Below are positions 22,705 to 36,340 of a stretch of 64,000 nt of DNA, in pieces. The DNA is from Carnegiea gigantea (taxonomy: Eukaryota; Streptophyta; Magnoliopsida; Caryophyllales; Cactaceae), in the NCBI GenBank assembly GCA_029747015.1, contig JAKOGI010000430.1, positions 107,001-171,000 on the forward strand, in the 5' to 3' direction. The first letter of the stretch is position 1; each line of letters opens with the position of its first letter. A model generated the notes under the pieces. That model did not search any database, was not told where the DNA came from, and saw only the letters and a list, made by a program, of their open reading frames with translations. The translations under genes were made by a program, and so were the position numbers.

Positions 22705-23870
22705 TGATGAACTACTGCAGCCCCTCCCACTTTGTCTTCCTCCAATCTTCGCAAATGAAGATTTCCCAAGCTCTCAATTCAATTACCAAAATCTGCTTTT
22801 TTGCAATGAGGGAGTTAGCTGCGTTTTGTTGTGATTTTCCTGTGTCCTTTTATATGTCCAACTTATTTCTTCTTTAGTGGTTGAGCTCTATGAATGCTGA
22901 AGTGGGACATTGCTCTAAGAGAGTTTGAACCTGTTACGCATGTGATTTCTTATTATACACTGAGCGTACTTGCCTGGGTCCACCAGGAGGATGTATTGCT
23001 AGTTTTATGCTTGACAGACTGTATATTGAACATGCTTGTGATCTAGAGCATGACTTTTCATTGCTGGTCAGTGTTGTAATCTAAATACTGTACTTATGAG
23101 ACCAAAAAGGAACTGAAAAAACTGTTTTTTTTGGGGGGGGGGGATGGCCGGAGGCCGGAAGGGAGCACATAATCGGGAGACCATGATACATTTTTTTTAA
23201 AATTTATGTACAGTTTCTAACAGAAGTAACTTGCTCGCACTGACTGTTGATCGTGATAACAATCAGGGACGGTACACTGGCCTAGTTGAGAAATGAGCAT
23301 TGACTTGAGTTTCCCTGTTTTCATCCCCTTGGATCAGCAGACAGTAGATCTGAGCAGTAGCTGCCATGGTTGATCTGAGCGGTCATACTCATGCATGAGC
23401 ACATACAGTCACACGTGCACCCAGAGGGTGCTAACAGAATGTGAAAACGAGATTGAGTTATTGCACCTGATTGGCTCATCTGAGCTTTGATTGGACCAAG
23501 GTGAAGACCTTTGGGCACCTACTAAGGGCAAATGACCATAGCAAAATAACATCGAATTGGTCCAGTCTAACTGATCCTGTTGTCCTAGTATAGGGCATTT
23601 TTTTTGTTCGGTGTTGATAATGCACATTCCATAGTTAAGTAGATGTGCCATGTTCTTCGCTCAGTCAAATCGAACTCCCTGCATGGTTGTTTAACCCCCT
23701 CAATTTGAAAGGCTTACTAAAATAAAAACGAGAAATATAGTGATTATTTTACTTGATACAACTTTATGTTACAGCTCTTATAGTTTGTCATCTTTTGTCC
23801 ATGGTAATAGTTGAAATAAATTCTCATAAACCAAACTAAGTAAATGACCGCATTCTGTGTCACATAAATA
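22705..23870. other. Upstream region of the U4 exon; no gene seen
   Basis: The first 150 bp resemble the 5' leader of other UGT copies. The rest is AT-rich with a poly-T/poly-G run near 23128-23145. Its end (from about 23715) belongs to the duplicated U5/U6 unit. Confidence 0.5.
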
Positions 23871-24593
23871 GCTAGGAGCCTGATAATTTGGCAACAAATT
23901 CCTGAATATTCCTGTCAGAGCTACCCCCTTCTTGTATAGCCTCTTCAACTACTTGTTTCAAGCTAATTGCATCGCTTTTGATCTCTTTCCGCCTTTCTCC
24001 CTCCATAATTTTCCGAATGCAATATTCCATTTCCTCCCTAGTCGCGATACCCTTCTCGTTCACCTTCACTCTTATTCCTACTTTCCAAAAGTCTGCTATG
24101 CATTTAGCATTGGTCGGTTGGTCAGTCCACTGAGGGAAAGCCACCTTAGGGACCCCTAGGCTTATGGCCTCCAAGGTTGAATTCCATCCACAATGAGTCA
24201 CGAAGCAACCCACTGCCTGATGAGACAAAACTTCCAACTGAGAACTCCAGTTGACGATTAGACCTTTTTCTGATGTTCTTTCTTTGAAATTTGAGGGGAG
24301 CTTGTCCTCTTCAGAAGCCCTAACTACCCACAGGAAATATTTGTTGCACTTCTCCAAAGCAAGGGCCATTTCTTCCATTTGTTCTGCTTCTAGGGATGCG
24401 AGGCTACCCATTGATGCGTAGACAACTGAGCCTTCCTCCTTTGCATCAAGCCATGGGATGCAAATGTTGGTTTCAGGCTTGAAAAGACTGAGGCCATAGT
24501 CTCTGTCATCAGGCAAGCGCTTGTCCACATACATAGAGGGAATGGCTGGTCCTATTGTCTTCACAGGCATTTTTCTTGCCATCCAATTGACTA

Positions 24594-25309
24594 CTGCAAA
24601 TGAAATGAGCCTTAATGGCAGATAATTGTAAACACATTGCATTGCCAAACAACTAAAGTTTGTATGGTACATGACTTGAAGATGTTGGTGATTCAATTAG
24701 TACAACCCTGTCCCGTCTTTCCCCCTCCCCCAAAAGGAAAGAAAGAAAAAAAAAAAAAGAATGCTTGTTCTTATCACTATTGTTTAGTTGTTTGAAACAA
24801 AAATGGGCACAACACAATACAGTTAACCACATGCCTTATACGACTCTTATGAGGCTCTTGAGTTGGACGAACACGCTACCTCCACAATAGCAAACAAACG
24901 AGGCTGGTGCTACCAAAACTTGGACTTCTAGTATAAAAGTGGGTCACTAAAAATTTACCTACTCAACTGTCCTTTTCATCGGTAAATCTATGTTTTCCAC
25001 CCTTTCTCAACACTTTCACTCCTTTGCATCATTTTTCAGCCCTTTTCATTCTCCCTTCCTTGTTTCCACTCCTTGGAAGTATATCCCACTCCTTCCACTC
25101 TCAATCAAAAAATATTTCAAACTCTTCCCACTTCTCCCTATTCTTTCCCTTTCCTTCCTACTCCCAAAAATCTCTTGTTCCTTCTCACTTCCACCTACTC
25201 TTTCTCATTTCTCACTCTGCTTTTATGCTGAAATGAACATATCCTAAGCTGTGCTCATCTAGGAAAGAAAACTTGTTTGTGTTTCTTAACTACTCAATTA
25301 ACGGCATGC
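24594..25309 (-). other. Intron of U5 with a C/T-rich tract
   Basis: Homologous to the U6 intron (42576-43506). From 24985 to 25215 the plus strand is a CTTTC-rich tract (cactccttt repeats), also present at 43160-43400 in U6. Read on the coding strand it is purine-rich. Confidence 0.6.
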
Positions 25310-25766
25310 CTCAATTTCCAGTTTGTCCACGGTATTGACGAAGGAACAATTTGCCTCTTCCAAATTTGAAAATTGATCCAACACAAGGCTTAGAAGAGAT
25401 AAGTAAGTGGTGGGAGAGGACACAAAACTTGGCAAATCATCTACCCTCAAAAATTCCTTGATGGCAGGCAAGGACACAAGGGACCTATCTATTGGAATTG
25501 TCAAGGCCCCCTTATAAAGATGGTAGTATATGGAATTTACCATACAAGATTGGGTGAAGAAAGGGCCTCCCATAAGCCCACCTTCCTTTACCACATCCAA
25601 CACCCAAGGCATGAAAGAATCATATATGACCATATTAGGTGTAGGGTTGAGACTCTCCTTGTTTTGCTTGTAGTGATCAATGAGCTCGAGCAAGCTTCGA
25701 CTAACACACGTCCTCATCCTCTTGAGATCGACATCAAGGTCGACTACTTTATGCCCTTTTCTAAAC

Positions 25767-26343
25767 TGTTGGGTTTTATGACCCAAAATCTCGAGTCTCG
25801 GCACGGGGAGCCCATGCTGCACAGACACGGGCATGCCAAGACGAAGAGTCGAAGACGGAGCAAACAGCAAAGTGGCACGGGGGTGCCTTGCCCCGGTCAA
25901 TTTTTGCCGCCTTGTTTTGGCGGCTAGGGTTTGGCGTTGAGGGTGTTTTCTCTGCGGCGGCTAGGGCTTTTCCAAGGGGGGGAAAACCCTATTTTTCAGG
26001 CCCTATAAAAGGAGGGTCAGGCCTAGGTTCTAAAATACTCCATTACTCATAAACACATTAAGAGACAAAAGTAGTTTGTGAGAGATTACAATAGAGAGAG
26101 ATTGTAAGTCTGCTCTTAAATCGAATCACTGAGGTGATTGTGATCGTGGTGTACTTTCCTGCTCATAGTGGATTGTTTTGGTGCTGTCGCCGTTTGTGGT
26201 TTTTCCCACATTGGGTTTTCCACGTTAAATTCCTGTGTTCTTGTTCTCTTCCTATCATTTTGTTGTTTTGTTGATTGAATTTCTGATTTTCTATTGCATC
26301 CTATCGCTTCCGCTATACTGTTACTCTGATATTAATCCTAACA
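25767..26343 (+). repeat. 5' LTR of copia-2
   Basis: 577 bp, with a TATAAAA box at 26004-26010 in ggccctataaaaggaggg. Followed by agtggtatcagagc. Confidence 0.92.
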
Positions 26344-26345
26344 AG

Positions 26346-26357
26346 TGGTATCAGAGC
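26346..26357 (+). other. Primer-binding site of copia-2 (initiator Met tRNA)
   Basis: tggtatcagagc, the exact standard plant copia primer site, 2 bp after the 5' LTR. Confidence 0.92.
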
Positions 26358-26369
26358 TCTGCTTATAGG

Positions 26370-29300
26370 ATGTCTTCAATCATGAAGGTAGACATTCACA
26401 AGTTCGATGGAGAGATTAGTTTTAATCTCTGGAAGGTGCAGATGAGAGCGGTTCTCATCCATCACGGGTTGTGGAAGGCCCTAAAGGTACCTCATGTCAA
26501 ACCCGAAAAGACAACAGATGAACAATGGGCTGAAGAACAGAAGAAGCGGCGTGAGTCGCTGACGGAAGACGAATGGGAGGAACTGGAGCTGAAAGCGGTT
26601 TCAGCCATACAACTGTGCTTGGCACCTCACGTTCTGCGAGAGGTACTTGATAAGGTAACTGTTATAGACCTTTGGACTCGGCTAGAAGAGTTGTATATGA
26701 CGAAAAGTCTAGCAAATAAGATCAGGCTGAAAGAAAGGTTATATACCTGTCGTATGGCTGAAGGTACGCCCGTCCAAAAACATCTGAATGAGCTTAATTC
26801 AATTCTAGTGGATCTAGAAAGTTTGGACGTTAAAATTGATGATGAGGATAAAGCTATCCTACTTGTTGTCTCACTACCCCCTTCCTACAAACACTTTAAA
26901 GAAATTATGCTGTATAGTAATTCAGATACTATATCATTTGAGGATGTCAAGGCTAACCTACTGTCTAAAAAAAAGTTTGACCATGATATTCATGCTGATT
27001 CGGGCGAGGGATTGGCGGTCAGGGGTAGGACAACAGAGAAAAGGGGGAATAGTAACAGGAAAAAGAGCCGTTCTAAATCACAGAATCCTTATGCTAATAA
27101 AACCTGTCACTTCTGCAACAAATTAGGTCATATCAAGGCTAATTGCTGGAAATTAAAGAAAAAGAATAAGGAGAAGGAGAAAACTATTACAGCTGATTGT
27201 GTAGTAGAGTCTGAGTCTGATGGGGATGTATTGCTTGCTACTTTGTTAGCTACCACTTCTGGGAGAGGAGTGGATGATAATTGGATTTTTGATTCTGGTT
27301 GCACGTTCCACATGTGTCCTCGTAGGGACTGGTTTGTAACTTATGAACCTGTGGAGTCTGGGGTTGTACTTATGGGCAACGATGCTGAATGCAAGGTTGC
27401 AGGGATAGGTACGGTTCAGATTAAAACCCATGATGGCACTATTAGAACTTTGTCTAAAGTACGTCACATTCCTGATATGACTCGTTGTTTGATCTCTTTG
27501 GGTACTCTTGAGACTAATGGTTGCAGGATCGTTATGGAGAATGGTGTCCTAAAGGTAACTAAGGGAGCCATGGTGATGATGAAGGGACTGAGGCAGGGGA
27601 GTCTCTACGTTCTGCAAGGAGCTACAATTACAGGCGTAGCTGCAGTGGGTACAGTAGATGACACGAGGTTATGGCACATGAGGTTGGGCCATATGAGTGA
27701 GAAAGGGATGACCATTCTGGGGAAGAAAGGTTATCTTGGTAACGCCAGTACGGGTAAGTTAGGTTTCTGTGATCAATGTGTTTTTGGGAAACAGAAAAAG
27801 GTGAGTTTCTCTAAAGCAACACACCGTACTCAGGGGACCCTAGATTATATCCATTCTAACCTGTGGGGTCCCTCAAAGGAACTTTCTTTTGGGGGTAAGC
27901 GTTACATGTTGACATTTGTTGATGATTTCTTACATAAGGTTTGGGTTTACTTCTTAAGACATAAAAATGAGACCTTTTCTATGTTTAAGAAGTTTAAAGC
28001 TCTGGTTAAGAACCAGACTGGGAGAAAGATCAAGAAACTCATGACTGACAATGGCCTGAAGTTTGTTGAATCAGAGTTTGAGGAGTTCTGCACAGTAAAC
28101 GGCATAGCCAGGCACAAGACTTTGGGTGGAAAACCACAGCAGAATGGGGTTGCAGAACGAATCAACAGAACACTCTTGGAGAAAGCACGGTGTATGCTCT
28201 CAAATGCTGGGCTTTGTGATCGCAAAGTATTCTGGGTTGAGGCCATCTCTACAGCCTGCTACTTGGTGAATCGTTCACCACATTCCTCTATTGACTTTCA
28301 GATTCCAGAAGAAGTATGGTCAGGTAATCCTGTTGACTATTCTAATCTTAGGATATTTGGATGTCCTGTATATGCCCATGTGAATGATGGGAAATTAGCC
28401 CCAAGAGCTATCAAATGCATGTTTATGGGATATGCTTCTGAATCCAAGGGGTATCGCATGTGGCGCCCTGAGTCTAAGAAAGTAATACAAAGTAGAGATG
28501 TTACTTTCAATGAGACTGTTATGTTGCCTTCTGGAAAGGATTCTATTGTTCCTTCTACTGATGCAGGTAATCAGGAAGATACCACTATGGAGGTGGAGGT
28601 GGAGACCATTGCAGCTCAAGGCGGAGCTGCTGAGGAGCCCAATAGGGAAGCCCAGGTTACTGAGCCTGGGACTATCAGTTCTGATCAACCTCAAGTGGAG
28701 GTTGAGCATTCTATAGCTCGTGATCGTCCTCGAAGGGAGATCAGGAGACCTGCCTGGTACAATGATGATGAGGGACTGATAGCATACGCACTTTCAGTTG
28801 CAGAGGAAGTGCCTGAAGGTGTTGAACCTTCAAACTACATTGAAGCGATCACCTGCCCAAGTTCACCTAATTGGATGCTGGCTATGCAAGATGAGATGGA
28901 AAGTCTACAAAAGAACAGAACCTGGGAACTGTGTGACCTGCCTAAAGGCCGAAGAGCCTTAACTGCCAAGTGGATTTACAAGAAGAAAGAGGGAATTCCT
29001 GGGGTTGAGGATGCAAAATGGAAGGCACGGTTGGTTGTTCGTGGTTGCAACCAACGGGAAGGTATTGATTACAATGATGTTTTCTCCCCTGTTGTTAGAC
29101 ATACCTCCATTCGATTACTTCTTTCTTTTGTTACACTATTTGACTTGGAGTTGGAGCAGTTAGATGTAAAAACAGCCTTCCTGCGTGGAGAGCTAGAAGA
29201 GGAGATTTACATAAGGCAGTCTGAAGGGTTCACTGTTCCTGGAAAGGAACATCTTGTGTGTAAGTTGAAGAAGTCCTTATATGGACTCAAACAAGCTCCT

Positions 29301-30434
29301 AAGCAGTGGTATAAACGTTTTGATACGTTTATGATTGATAAAGGGTATATACGCAGTAGATATGAAAATTGTGTATACTTCAGACCGCATGATGATGGAA
29401 CTTTTATATATCTATTGCTGTATGTTGATGATATGCTAATTGCCTCTAAAGATAAAAGTTTAATTAGCATGCTGAAATCTCAACTCAATAAAGAGTTTGA
29501 GATGAAAGACTTGGGTGCAGCAAAGAAAATACTGGGCATGGAGATCCACAGGGATCGGAAGGGAGGTAAACTATGCTTATCTCAAGAAAGGCATGTTGAG
29601 AAAGTACGGAGTAGATTCAACATGGGGGACTGCAAGGCAGTATCTACTCCACTTGCTGCACACTTTAGACTGTCTGCGGAATGCTGTCCGTAAATAGAGG
29701 AAGACATCAGTAGAATGTCTAAGGTACCTTATTCTAGTGCTGTAGGGAGCTTAATGTATGTTATGATTTGCACTAGACCTGACTTATCACATACTGTAAA
29801 TGTGGTAAGTAGATATATGCACAATCCTGGGAAGGATCATTGGAAGGCTGTGAAATGGATCCTTCGATATCTGAAGGGTACTGCAGGGAAGGGGTTGGTG
29901 TTTGATAGAAACAAAGCTGTTACATCAGATGTAACCGGCTTTGTTGACTCTGATTATGCTGGGGACTTGGATAGGAGGAGGTCCATATCTGGGTACATCT
30001 TTGCCATGTGTGGGGGTGCTATCTCCTGGAGAGCATCACTGCAATCTATTGCAGCCTTGTCTACTACAGAGGCTGAATATATTGCTGCTACTGAAGGGGT
30101 GAAGGAAGCTACCTGGCTGAGGGGACTGGTAATTGAACTTGGAGTACCACAATCTACCACTGTGGTATATTCTGACAGTCAGAGTGCCATACATCTGACC
30201 AAAAATGATGCCTATCACTCGAAGACCAAGCATATCAGCGTAAAATACCACTATGTGCGAGACACGGTTGCTGCAGGAGAGATAGTGGTGAAAAAGGTGC
30301 ACACTTCAGAAAATCCTGCTGACATGTTGACCAAGCCTCTACCTATAGCTAAGTTCGAGCATTGCTTGGACTTGGCGTTTACAGCCACTGAGGGCCCTGC
30401 GGGGCATAGCCCCATTCGGGGCATCACCCTTTAG
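26370..30434 (+). pseudogene. Copia-2 gag-pol polyprotein with one stop codon
   Basis: 1355 codons in one frame. Gag is followed by a CCHC knuckle starting at Cys246 (CHFCNKLGHIKANC), a protease site at Asp308 (DSGC), a pre-integrase zinc region near residue 435 (LWHMRLGHM), the integrase core, reverse transcriptase with YVDD at 1018-1021, and RNase H ([24 protein letters not shown]). The frame is broken only by TAA at 29691-29693 (codon 1108), between reverse transcriptase and RNase H. In integrase, Asp560 and Glu596 have the right DD35E spacing, but the first catalytic Asp is Asn497 (HSNLWGP). The element therefore looks recently decayed, with an active-site change as well as a stop. Confidence 0.93.
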
Positions 30435-30491
30435 GGTGAGACGACGGCAACAGAAAGTTGAAGATTGGAGATTTTGGTCCAAGGTGGAGAT

Positions 30492-31085
30492 TGTTAGGTT
30501 TCATGGTCCAAAATCTCGAGTATCGGCACGGAGAGCCCATGCTGCATAGACACGGGCGTGCCAAGACGAAGAGCTGAAGACGGAGCAAACAGCAAAGTGG
30601 CACGGTGGGGCCGTGCCACGTGGCACGGTCATGCCCCGGCCAATTTTTGCCGCCTTGTTTTGGCGGCTAGGGTTTGGCGTTGAGGGTGTTTTCTCTGTGG
30701 CGGTTAGGGCTTTTCCAAGGGGGGAAAGCCCTACTTTTCAGGCCCTATAAAAGGAGGGTCAGACCTAGGTTCTAAAATACTCCATTACTCATAAACACAT
30801 TGAGAGGTAAAAGTAGTTTGCGAGAGATTACAATAGAGAGAGATTGTAAGTCTTCTCTTAGATCGAATCACTGAGGTGATTGTGATCGTGGTATACTTTC
30901 CTGCTCATAGTGGATTGTTTTGGTGCTGTCGTCGTCCGTGATTTTTCCCACATTGGGTTTTTCACGTTAAATTCCTGTGTTCTTGTTCTCTTCCTATTAT
31001 TCTGTTGTTTTGTTGATTGAATTTCTGATTTTCTATTGCATCCTATCGCTTCCGCTATACTGTTACTCTGATATTAATCCTAACA
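30492..31085 (+). repeat. 3' LTR of copia-2
   Basis: 594 bp, TATAAAA at 30746-30752, ends cctaaca before the target duplication. It carries the extra sequence ccgtgccacgtggcacgg relative to the 5' LTR. Confidence 0.92.
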
Positions 31086-31786
31086 TAAACCCATGGAAGA
31101 CGCAGATGACCTCGATATTTGGTGGGGAGGATAATGATGAGGGAGAGGTAGTGTTCGAGGTTGTGATGAAGGTCACTTGAAGACCCTTGCAGGCCAATCT
31201 TTTCGAGAATTGGAGCATCGAGTTTATGTGGCCTTGTACAGGTGATGGAAATACTAGAACATGAGCTCCTCTTGTTGGCCTTTTCTCAATATTTTCTCCC
31301 TCCATTACAATCTTTTTCCTTTTTTTCCCCCTTTTTCTACACCCTTTCTCAATCCAAGCCAAGTAAGATTTCCCAGGGAGCCAATTGAGTTTACGTTTTG
31401 CAACAAATTATGAGGGATGACTAACATAAGTAAGTTTGGTGGGTGCTTTTTCTGGTGTGCTCATCTCAGTTTCTCGATGTAGCAAGGTTATGGTTATGCA
31501 TCACGCGCTTCTTTTTTATGTGTGATTTTTTTTTTTTAAAGGCAATTAAACATGGGTCCATGCATCTCAAGACCAAAATAAAATTTTATCAAGGACGATT
31601 CACATGAACTCTTTACAGTTGTGGGTCCTGAGAAGTATCGGCACCATTCTTTCTTTTTTTTTTTGAGTTTTTTTTGGGTCCCCATTTCATTTGTCCCTTA
31701 ATTGTTATTGGTTTCCCACAATCATTGTTATCTTCTCTTTGTGGTTCCTAACGAGGTCATAGTTCGTTGATTGAACATGTTTATTA

Positions 31787-31965
31787 CTCCCCCCATCACA
31801 CCAAAATTGTTAAAACTTTCCTTTATGAATATCCCAAAAGAGTTGTCAAAATTTCTTTATTGAGTAAACAAAATGACTTTTCATTTGATATATTAGAGTA
31901 ATAAATGATGTTCTCTAATTTTTTTAGTATTCTAAAATTTGACAACTTTGGTGGGACGGAGGGAG
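31787..31965. mobile_element. Stowaway-type MITE (Tc1/mariner), 179 bp
   Basis: Ends ctccccccatcacaccaaaa and ttggtgggacggagggag are inverted repeats of the classic Stowaway type, flanked by TA on both sides (31785-31786, 31966-31967). The duplicate flank at about 44885 lacks it and reads tattacatcatggattc, so it inserted after the segmental duplication. Confidence 0.9.
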
Positions 31966-32445
31966 TATATTGGATTCTATTGTTTCTTTCGTTTCATTTT
32001 AAAATTTGAAAACTAAAATTGTAAAATAATGAAATTAATGGTGAAATATATAGAATCTAGATTGTAAAATATGGATAAATTTGTCAGCTTGTCTGAGTTG
32101 TGATTTATTTCACTCCAAGAAAATTTCGAGACGTTTGGATAAGTAGAATATCAAGCCTAGCAAGCGGCAAGTTGCAAGTAGCCGAACATGAAAGGAACCG
32201 CAAAATAGCATGGATTGTCATGTAGTTAATCAAAAGTTAAATATTTGCGTGTGCGTTTTAGATTTACAAATATTCATGTGATTTTAAATGTGAGAACTTT
32301 TGACAATTTATTAATAAAACAGTTATATTTTTTATTAGCTGCGAGATTTTCATGTATATATTGTATATATTTATGATTTCCTACCCATAAAATTTTAGAT
32401 GCAGGTAGTAAAATTTAGATGTGTATTAACGGGAATCTCATCCTC

Positions 32446-32470
32446 TATATATATATATATATATATATAT
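32446..32470. repeat. (AT)n microsatellite
   Basis: About 12 AT units, absent at the matching place in the duplicate flank. Confidence 0.9.
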
Positions 32471-32790
32471 AATTTGGATGTGTACAAAAGGAGTATTACT
32501 CTCTGCTCAGGAAGTGGGTGGAAAAATCTGTGAAAACAGAGGCAAATAGCGAGACGTAAAGTAGGAAATTCCGGACAAAAGTGAGTTGATGATGAGACCC
32601 ATTGTTGTGCTTTTGGACTGGACTGCTCTATGTGCAGTGGGATCTGGCGTTATGCGGGGTTGAGTTGCGCTGGAACACTTTGAGAAGTTGGCAAGGGTGG
32701 TTTTCAATCGCTGTATATATTATGTACTAGACATTGACGCCCTGTCAACCGCCATGATTTTGTAACTTTCATTATTTGTTTGCTTCTGCC

Positions 32791-33529
32791 CATGTGAACT
32801 AGTGCTTGTGGTTTGGTGGCTGTGTTCTTAATTTAATTAGATAAATATGAATGAATGTATGGTGAATTCGTACTTTTTTTTAAGAGTGTCATTATTATTT
32901 ATTTTTGCATTGTTTTCTCTTACTTCACGTTGCGTTTGATTCTTTTTCATAACAAGAGAATGACACTGACATACATACAAGAGCAAAGAATAACAAAGCA
33001 AACTAATTGCGTAAGAAAAGATGGAGACCGAACATGTGGCAGAATCAATTGAGAATTAATTGGGTCTGACCGATTTGACCCACTTGGACCGGTAAATAAT
33101 AAGGAATTTACGGGTATCGGTCTACATGGATGGACTATGAGATTAAGTCACTACTTTGCCTAACATAAACTTAAAATTTGAACAGATTTTATTGACTAAT
33201 AAAATATAGGCATGACAATGCCATTAGCTGAAAACCTTAATAGAAATATTGATTATCAGACTAGGAAGAGCATGAAGAGCATAGTAACGTGATCCGATTT
33301 CACAGTAAATTTAAATTAGCTTAAACTAAAACTTGTTATTGGAAGAGAAAACAGGACATGCATTGTAACTAGATTTGACGATTTCATCATCAAAAACAAA
33401 GCACAGACTTTTGAATGACCAATAGCTAATTAACAACTAAGAAAAAAGAAAACAAAAAATAAAATAACACAATTAAAGACAGTACCCATTATTAAGAACA
33501 TGAAGAACAGAACCCAAATCAAATCGCAC
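32791..33529. other. AT-rich spacer, no gene seen
   Basis: No frame, motif or repeat that I would support on either strand. Confidence 0.5.
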
Positions 33530-33537
33530 AATGTAGG

Positions 33538-34139
<602 letters not shown>

Positions 34140-34147
34140 AATGTAGG

Positions 34148-34899
34148 AACTAGGGCCCAGATCATGGACAATAGAGAAACGCCAAGGCTCCTAGCCAATC
34201 TTCAGAAAATCAGATTAGACGACCCTAACTAAAGGGCAGATCCCAACTCTTGATAGCAAATTCGAGAACCGAAACAAAGAAGGAACATATTCAAATTCAA
34301 CGGAACACCCTAATTCGAACCTCAATTGAGTACTATTTCAAGCCAAGGATCAAGGGCTCCAGTTGAATTTAACAACTCCAACATATATTGAATACTATGA
34401 TTATATAAATGTGTTTTATATAGTGAATTTCGTTTGTAACATGTTATTGTATATATAAATTTGTTTTATATTTTTGTGAATGTGTTTTGCAATATAGTTT
34501 CATCTTGTTGTATAAATGTGTCTTATATAATAAAATGACTTTCCGATTGGATATAGTGGTGTATTGTAAGTCGTCATTAAATTGAGTTATAAATGAAAAT
34601 ATGTAGTATGTTACTATGATTTTATAAATTGATTTTTATATAATACGACTTCATGTAAGTTTGTTTTACATGATTAAGTTGAATATATGTGTGATATTTC
34701 TAAATGTGGTAAAATAGTTTAACAATTATATACTCCATCGGTTTGTTTTATGGAAAAATGTGATAATTAAATTATTAAAATTTATAATTTATGTTTGTAT
34801 GTGATGATTTTATGAGTTTAGCGAGATTTTCGGTCATACGACACGGGTGATGAAGTTTCTGACAATTTAATTATTGAACAATATGCCCAAAGTCCATCT
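34148..34899. other. AT-rich spacer, no gene seen
   Basis: May include the lost 5' part of the decayed copia-3 element, but no LTR or primer site is recognisable. Confidence 0.45.
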
Positions 34900-36340
34900 T
34901 TTAATATATACTTTAAGATACGACAACTAAAAGCATAATTATTGATTCGTTCACCAATGAAAAGTTGGATGACACTATCTATAACATCTAGTATTCGAAG
35001 AGTCAGTTTCTTCTAAGTGAATGTGAATTGCTAGTACACTTGACAGTTTGTATGTCGTCTGCTAGGGAAAACAAAGATGAGAACGACAAAGACGTAATTG
35101 CTAGTGAGTAGAATCAAGAGAGCTTAAAGGCATACCAAAAATAGTTCGACAAGGATTGATCAACATGCTATACTATGCTATATTGCATGCATGACGATTT
35201 GGGGAGGAATTTGAAAGTTATCCCATTGCTGAGTATATGTGGGATTAGCTTAGCATTAGGTTCAACCAGATTCATTTCTTCATTAAGCTCTGGACCTAAG
35301 GGTGATATTGCTAAAAGAAAAAGACAAAGAGCAATATAGAGAAGAATATAGCATGTATTAAGTGCTATAATTGTGAAAGAATGAACCTTGCACTTGGATT
35401 TGTCCTAAGCCAATCAAGTTACCTATTTTCACAATTATTCCTGAATAATGTGTTGTGTGCTCCCAAGGATTTGTTGCCAACTCTTTTCCTCTGTGGATTG
35501 TAGACACAAGAGTAACCAAGCACATAGTTCAGTAATAAGTTTTATGGACTTTCATCACTACCCAATAGGTTAATAAATTGTCGTTTTAGGGAGTGACAGT
35601 AAAGAGGATGCCATTGACATAGGGAAATACGATCTTAAAATTCTGTGAAGGGAATACATTGCTTTTTCATGATGTTCTCTAAGTACCTTCGGTGCAATGT
35701 TTCTTTTGTCTTTTGTTTCTGATATTAGTTTTCTCTTTTGATTTTCATCTAGATGTCTAAGACATCTTGTACAATGGCAATTTTGCCTTATTTTTTTACT
35801 CTGTTTTTAAAATCTATTAAGAGGCATGCTCGACTTGGCCAAAAGAGATGGATAGAGTGAACATGCTAGCTAAAAATGGTCTTCTAGATCGTGTCACCAG
35901 GGTTAAGTTGTCAAATGAGTCATGTCTAGCTAGGAAGACAACTATAAAGTCTCTAGTAAGGCTTCGAGGCATTGAATCCCTCGGAGTTCATTCACTTCCG
36001 ACATCTGCAGCCCCATGAATGTGAAAGCACATCATAGAGCTATATATAATTCACGATATAGGTATGTGTACCTATTATCTCACCACTATTAGGTATTCAA
36101 AAACTTTGTAGTGGAAGTAGAGACTCAAGTAGATTGAAAAGTTAGGACTGTTAGTACCAATCGAGGTTGTGAGTAGCTCTCTGATATGTTTAAAGAGTTT
36201 TGTGAAGGAAAGGTATACGAAGACAGCTAACAATTCCACGCACTTTGCAACAATATGGTGTTGTAGAGCATTAGAACTAGACATTGCTTGACATGGTTAG
36301 GTCAATGATAGCACATGTTAACCTCCCAATTAGTTTTTGG

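Larger units (their letters stand above)
25767..31085 (+). mobile_element. Nearly intact Ty1/copia retrotransposon (copia-2) inside UGT U5 exon 1
   Basis: LTRs at 25767-26343 and 30492-31085 begin tgttgggttt / tgttaggttt and end cctaaca. The target duplication taaac is perfect (25762-25766, 31086-31090). The initiator-Met primer site is at 26346 and a short purine tract (aaggtggaga) precedes the 3' LTR. One polyprotein frame spans 26370-30434 with a single stop codon. Gag-PR-IN-RT-RH order and motifs are those of Ty1/copia; a Tork-like lineage is a guess from the gag start. The LTRs differ by several percent, including an extra palindromic block in the 3' LTR (about 30600-30640). Confidence 0.95.
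23872..31305 (-). pseudogene. UGT74-like pseudogene U5 (exon 1 at 31086-31305 plus 25310-25766, exon 2 at 23872-24593)
   Basis: Both exons would be open if the copia element at 25767-31085 were absent. It sits in codon 74 of exon 1, with taaac duplicated on each side. Two further lesions exist: the donor is GAG|GCATGC instead of GTATGC (25309), and the acceptor has lost one G (TTGCAG|TAGTCAATTGG at 24593), so exact splicing would create an in-frame TAG directly at the junction. Exon 2 keeps HCGWNS, but the PSPG box starts WSSQ rather than WCPQ. It is the duplicate of intact U6 (41853-44178). Pseudogene; the insertion alone would be enough. Confidence 0.9.
31306..32790. repeat. Upstream flank of U5, duplicated at 44179-45610
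   Basis: Long stretches agree with the U6 flank: gatttcccagggagccaatt, agacgtaaagtagga, aaaagtgagttgatgatgag, and ttggcaagggtggttttcaa at the far end. The duplication also covers the genes, so the units are about 23715-32790 (with copia-2) and 41760-45610. The flank probably carries the promoter, but I cannot place a core element with confidence. Confidence 0.8.

Noticed and set aside
24985..25250. Ser/Phe-rich open frames in the U5 intron
   Set aside because: They are translations of a C/T-rich tract within an intron; the homologous tract in the U6 intron (43160-43400) is open in a different way.
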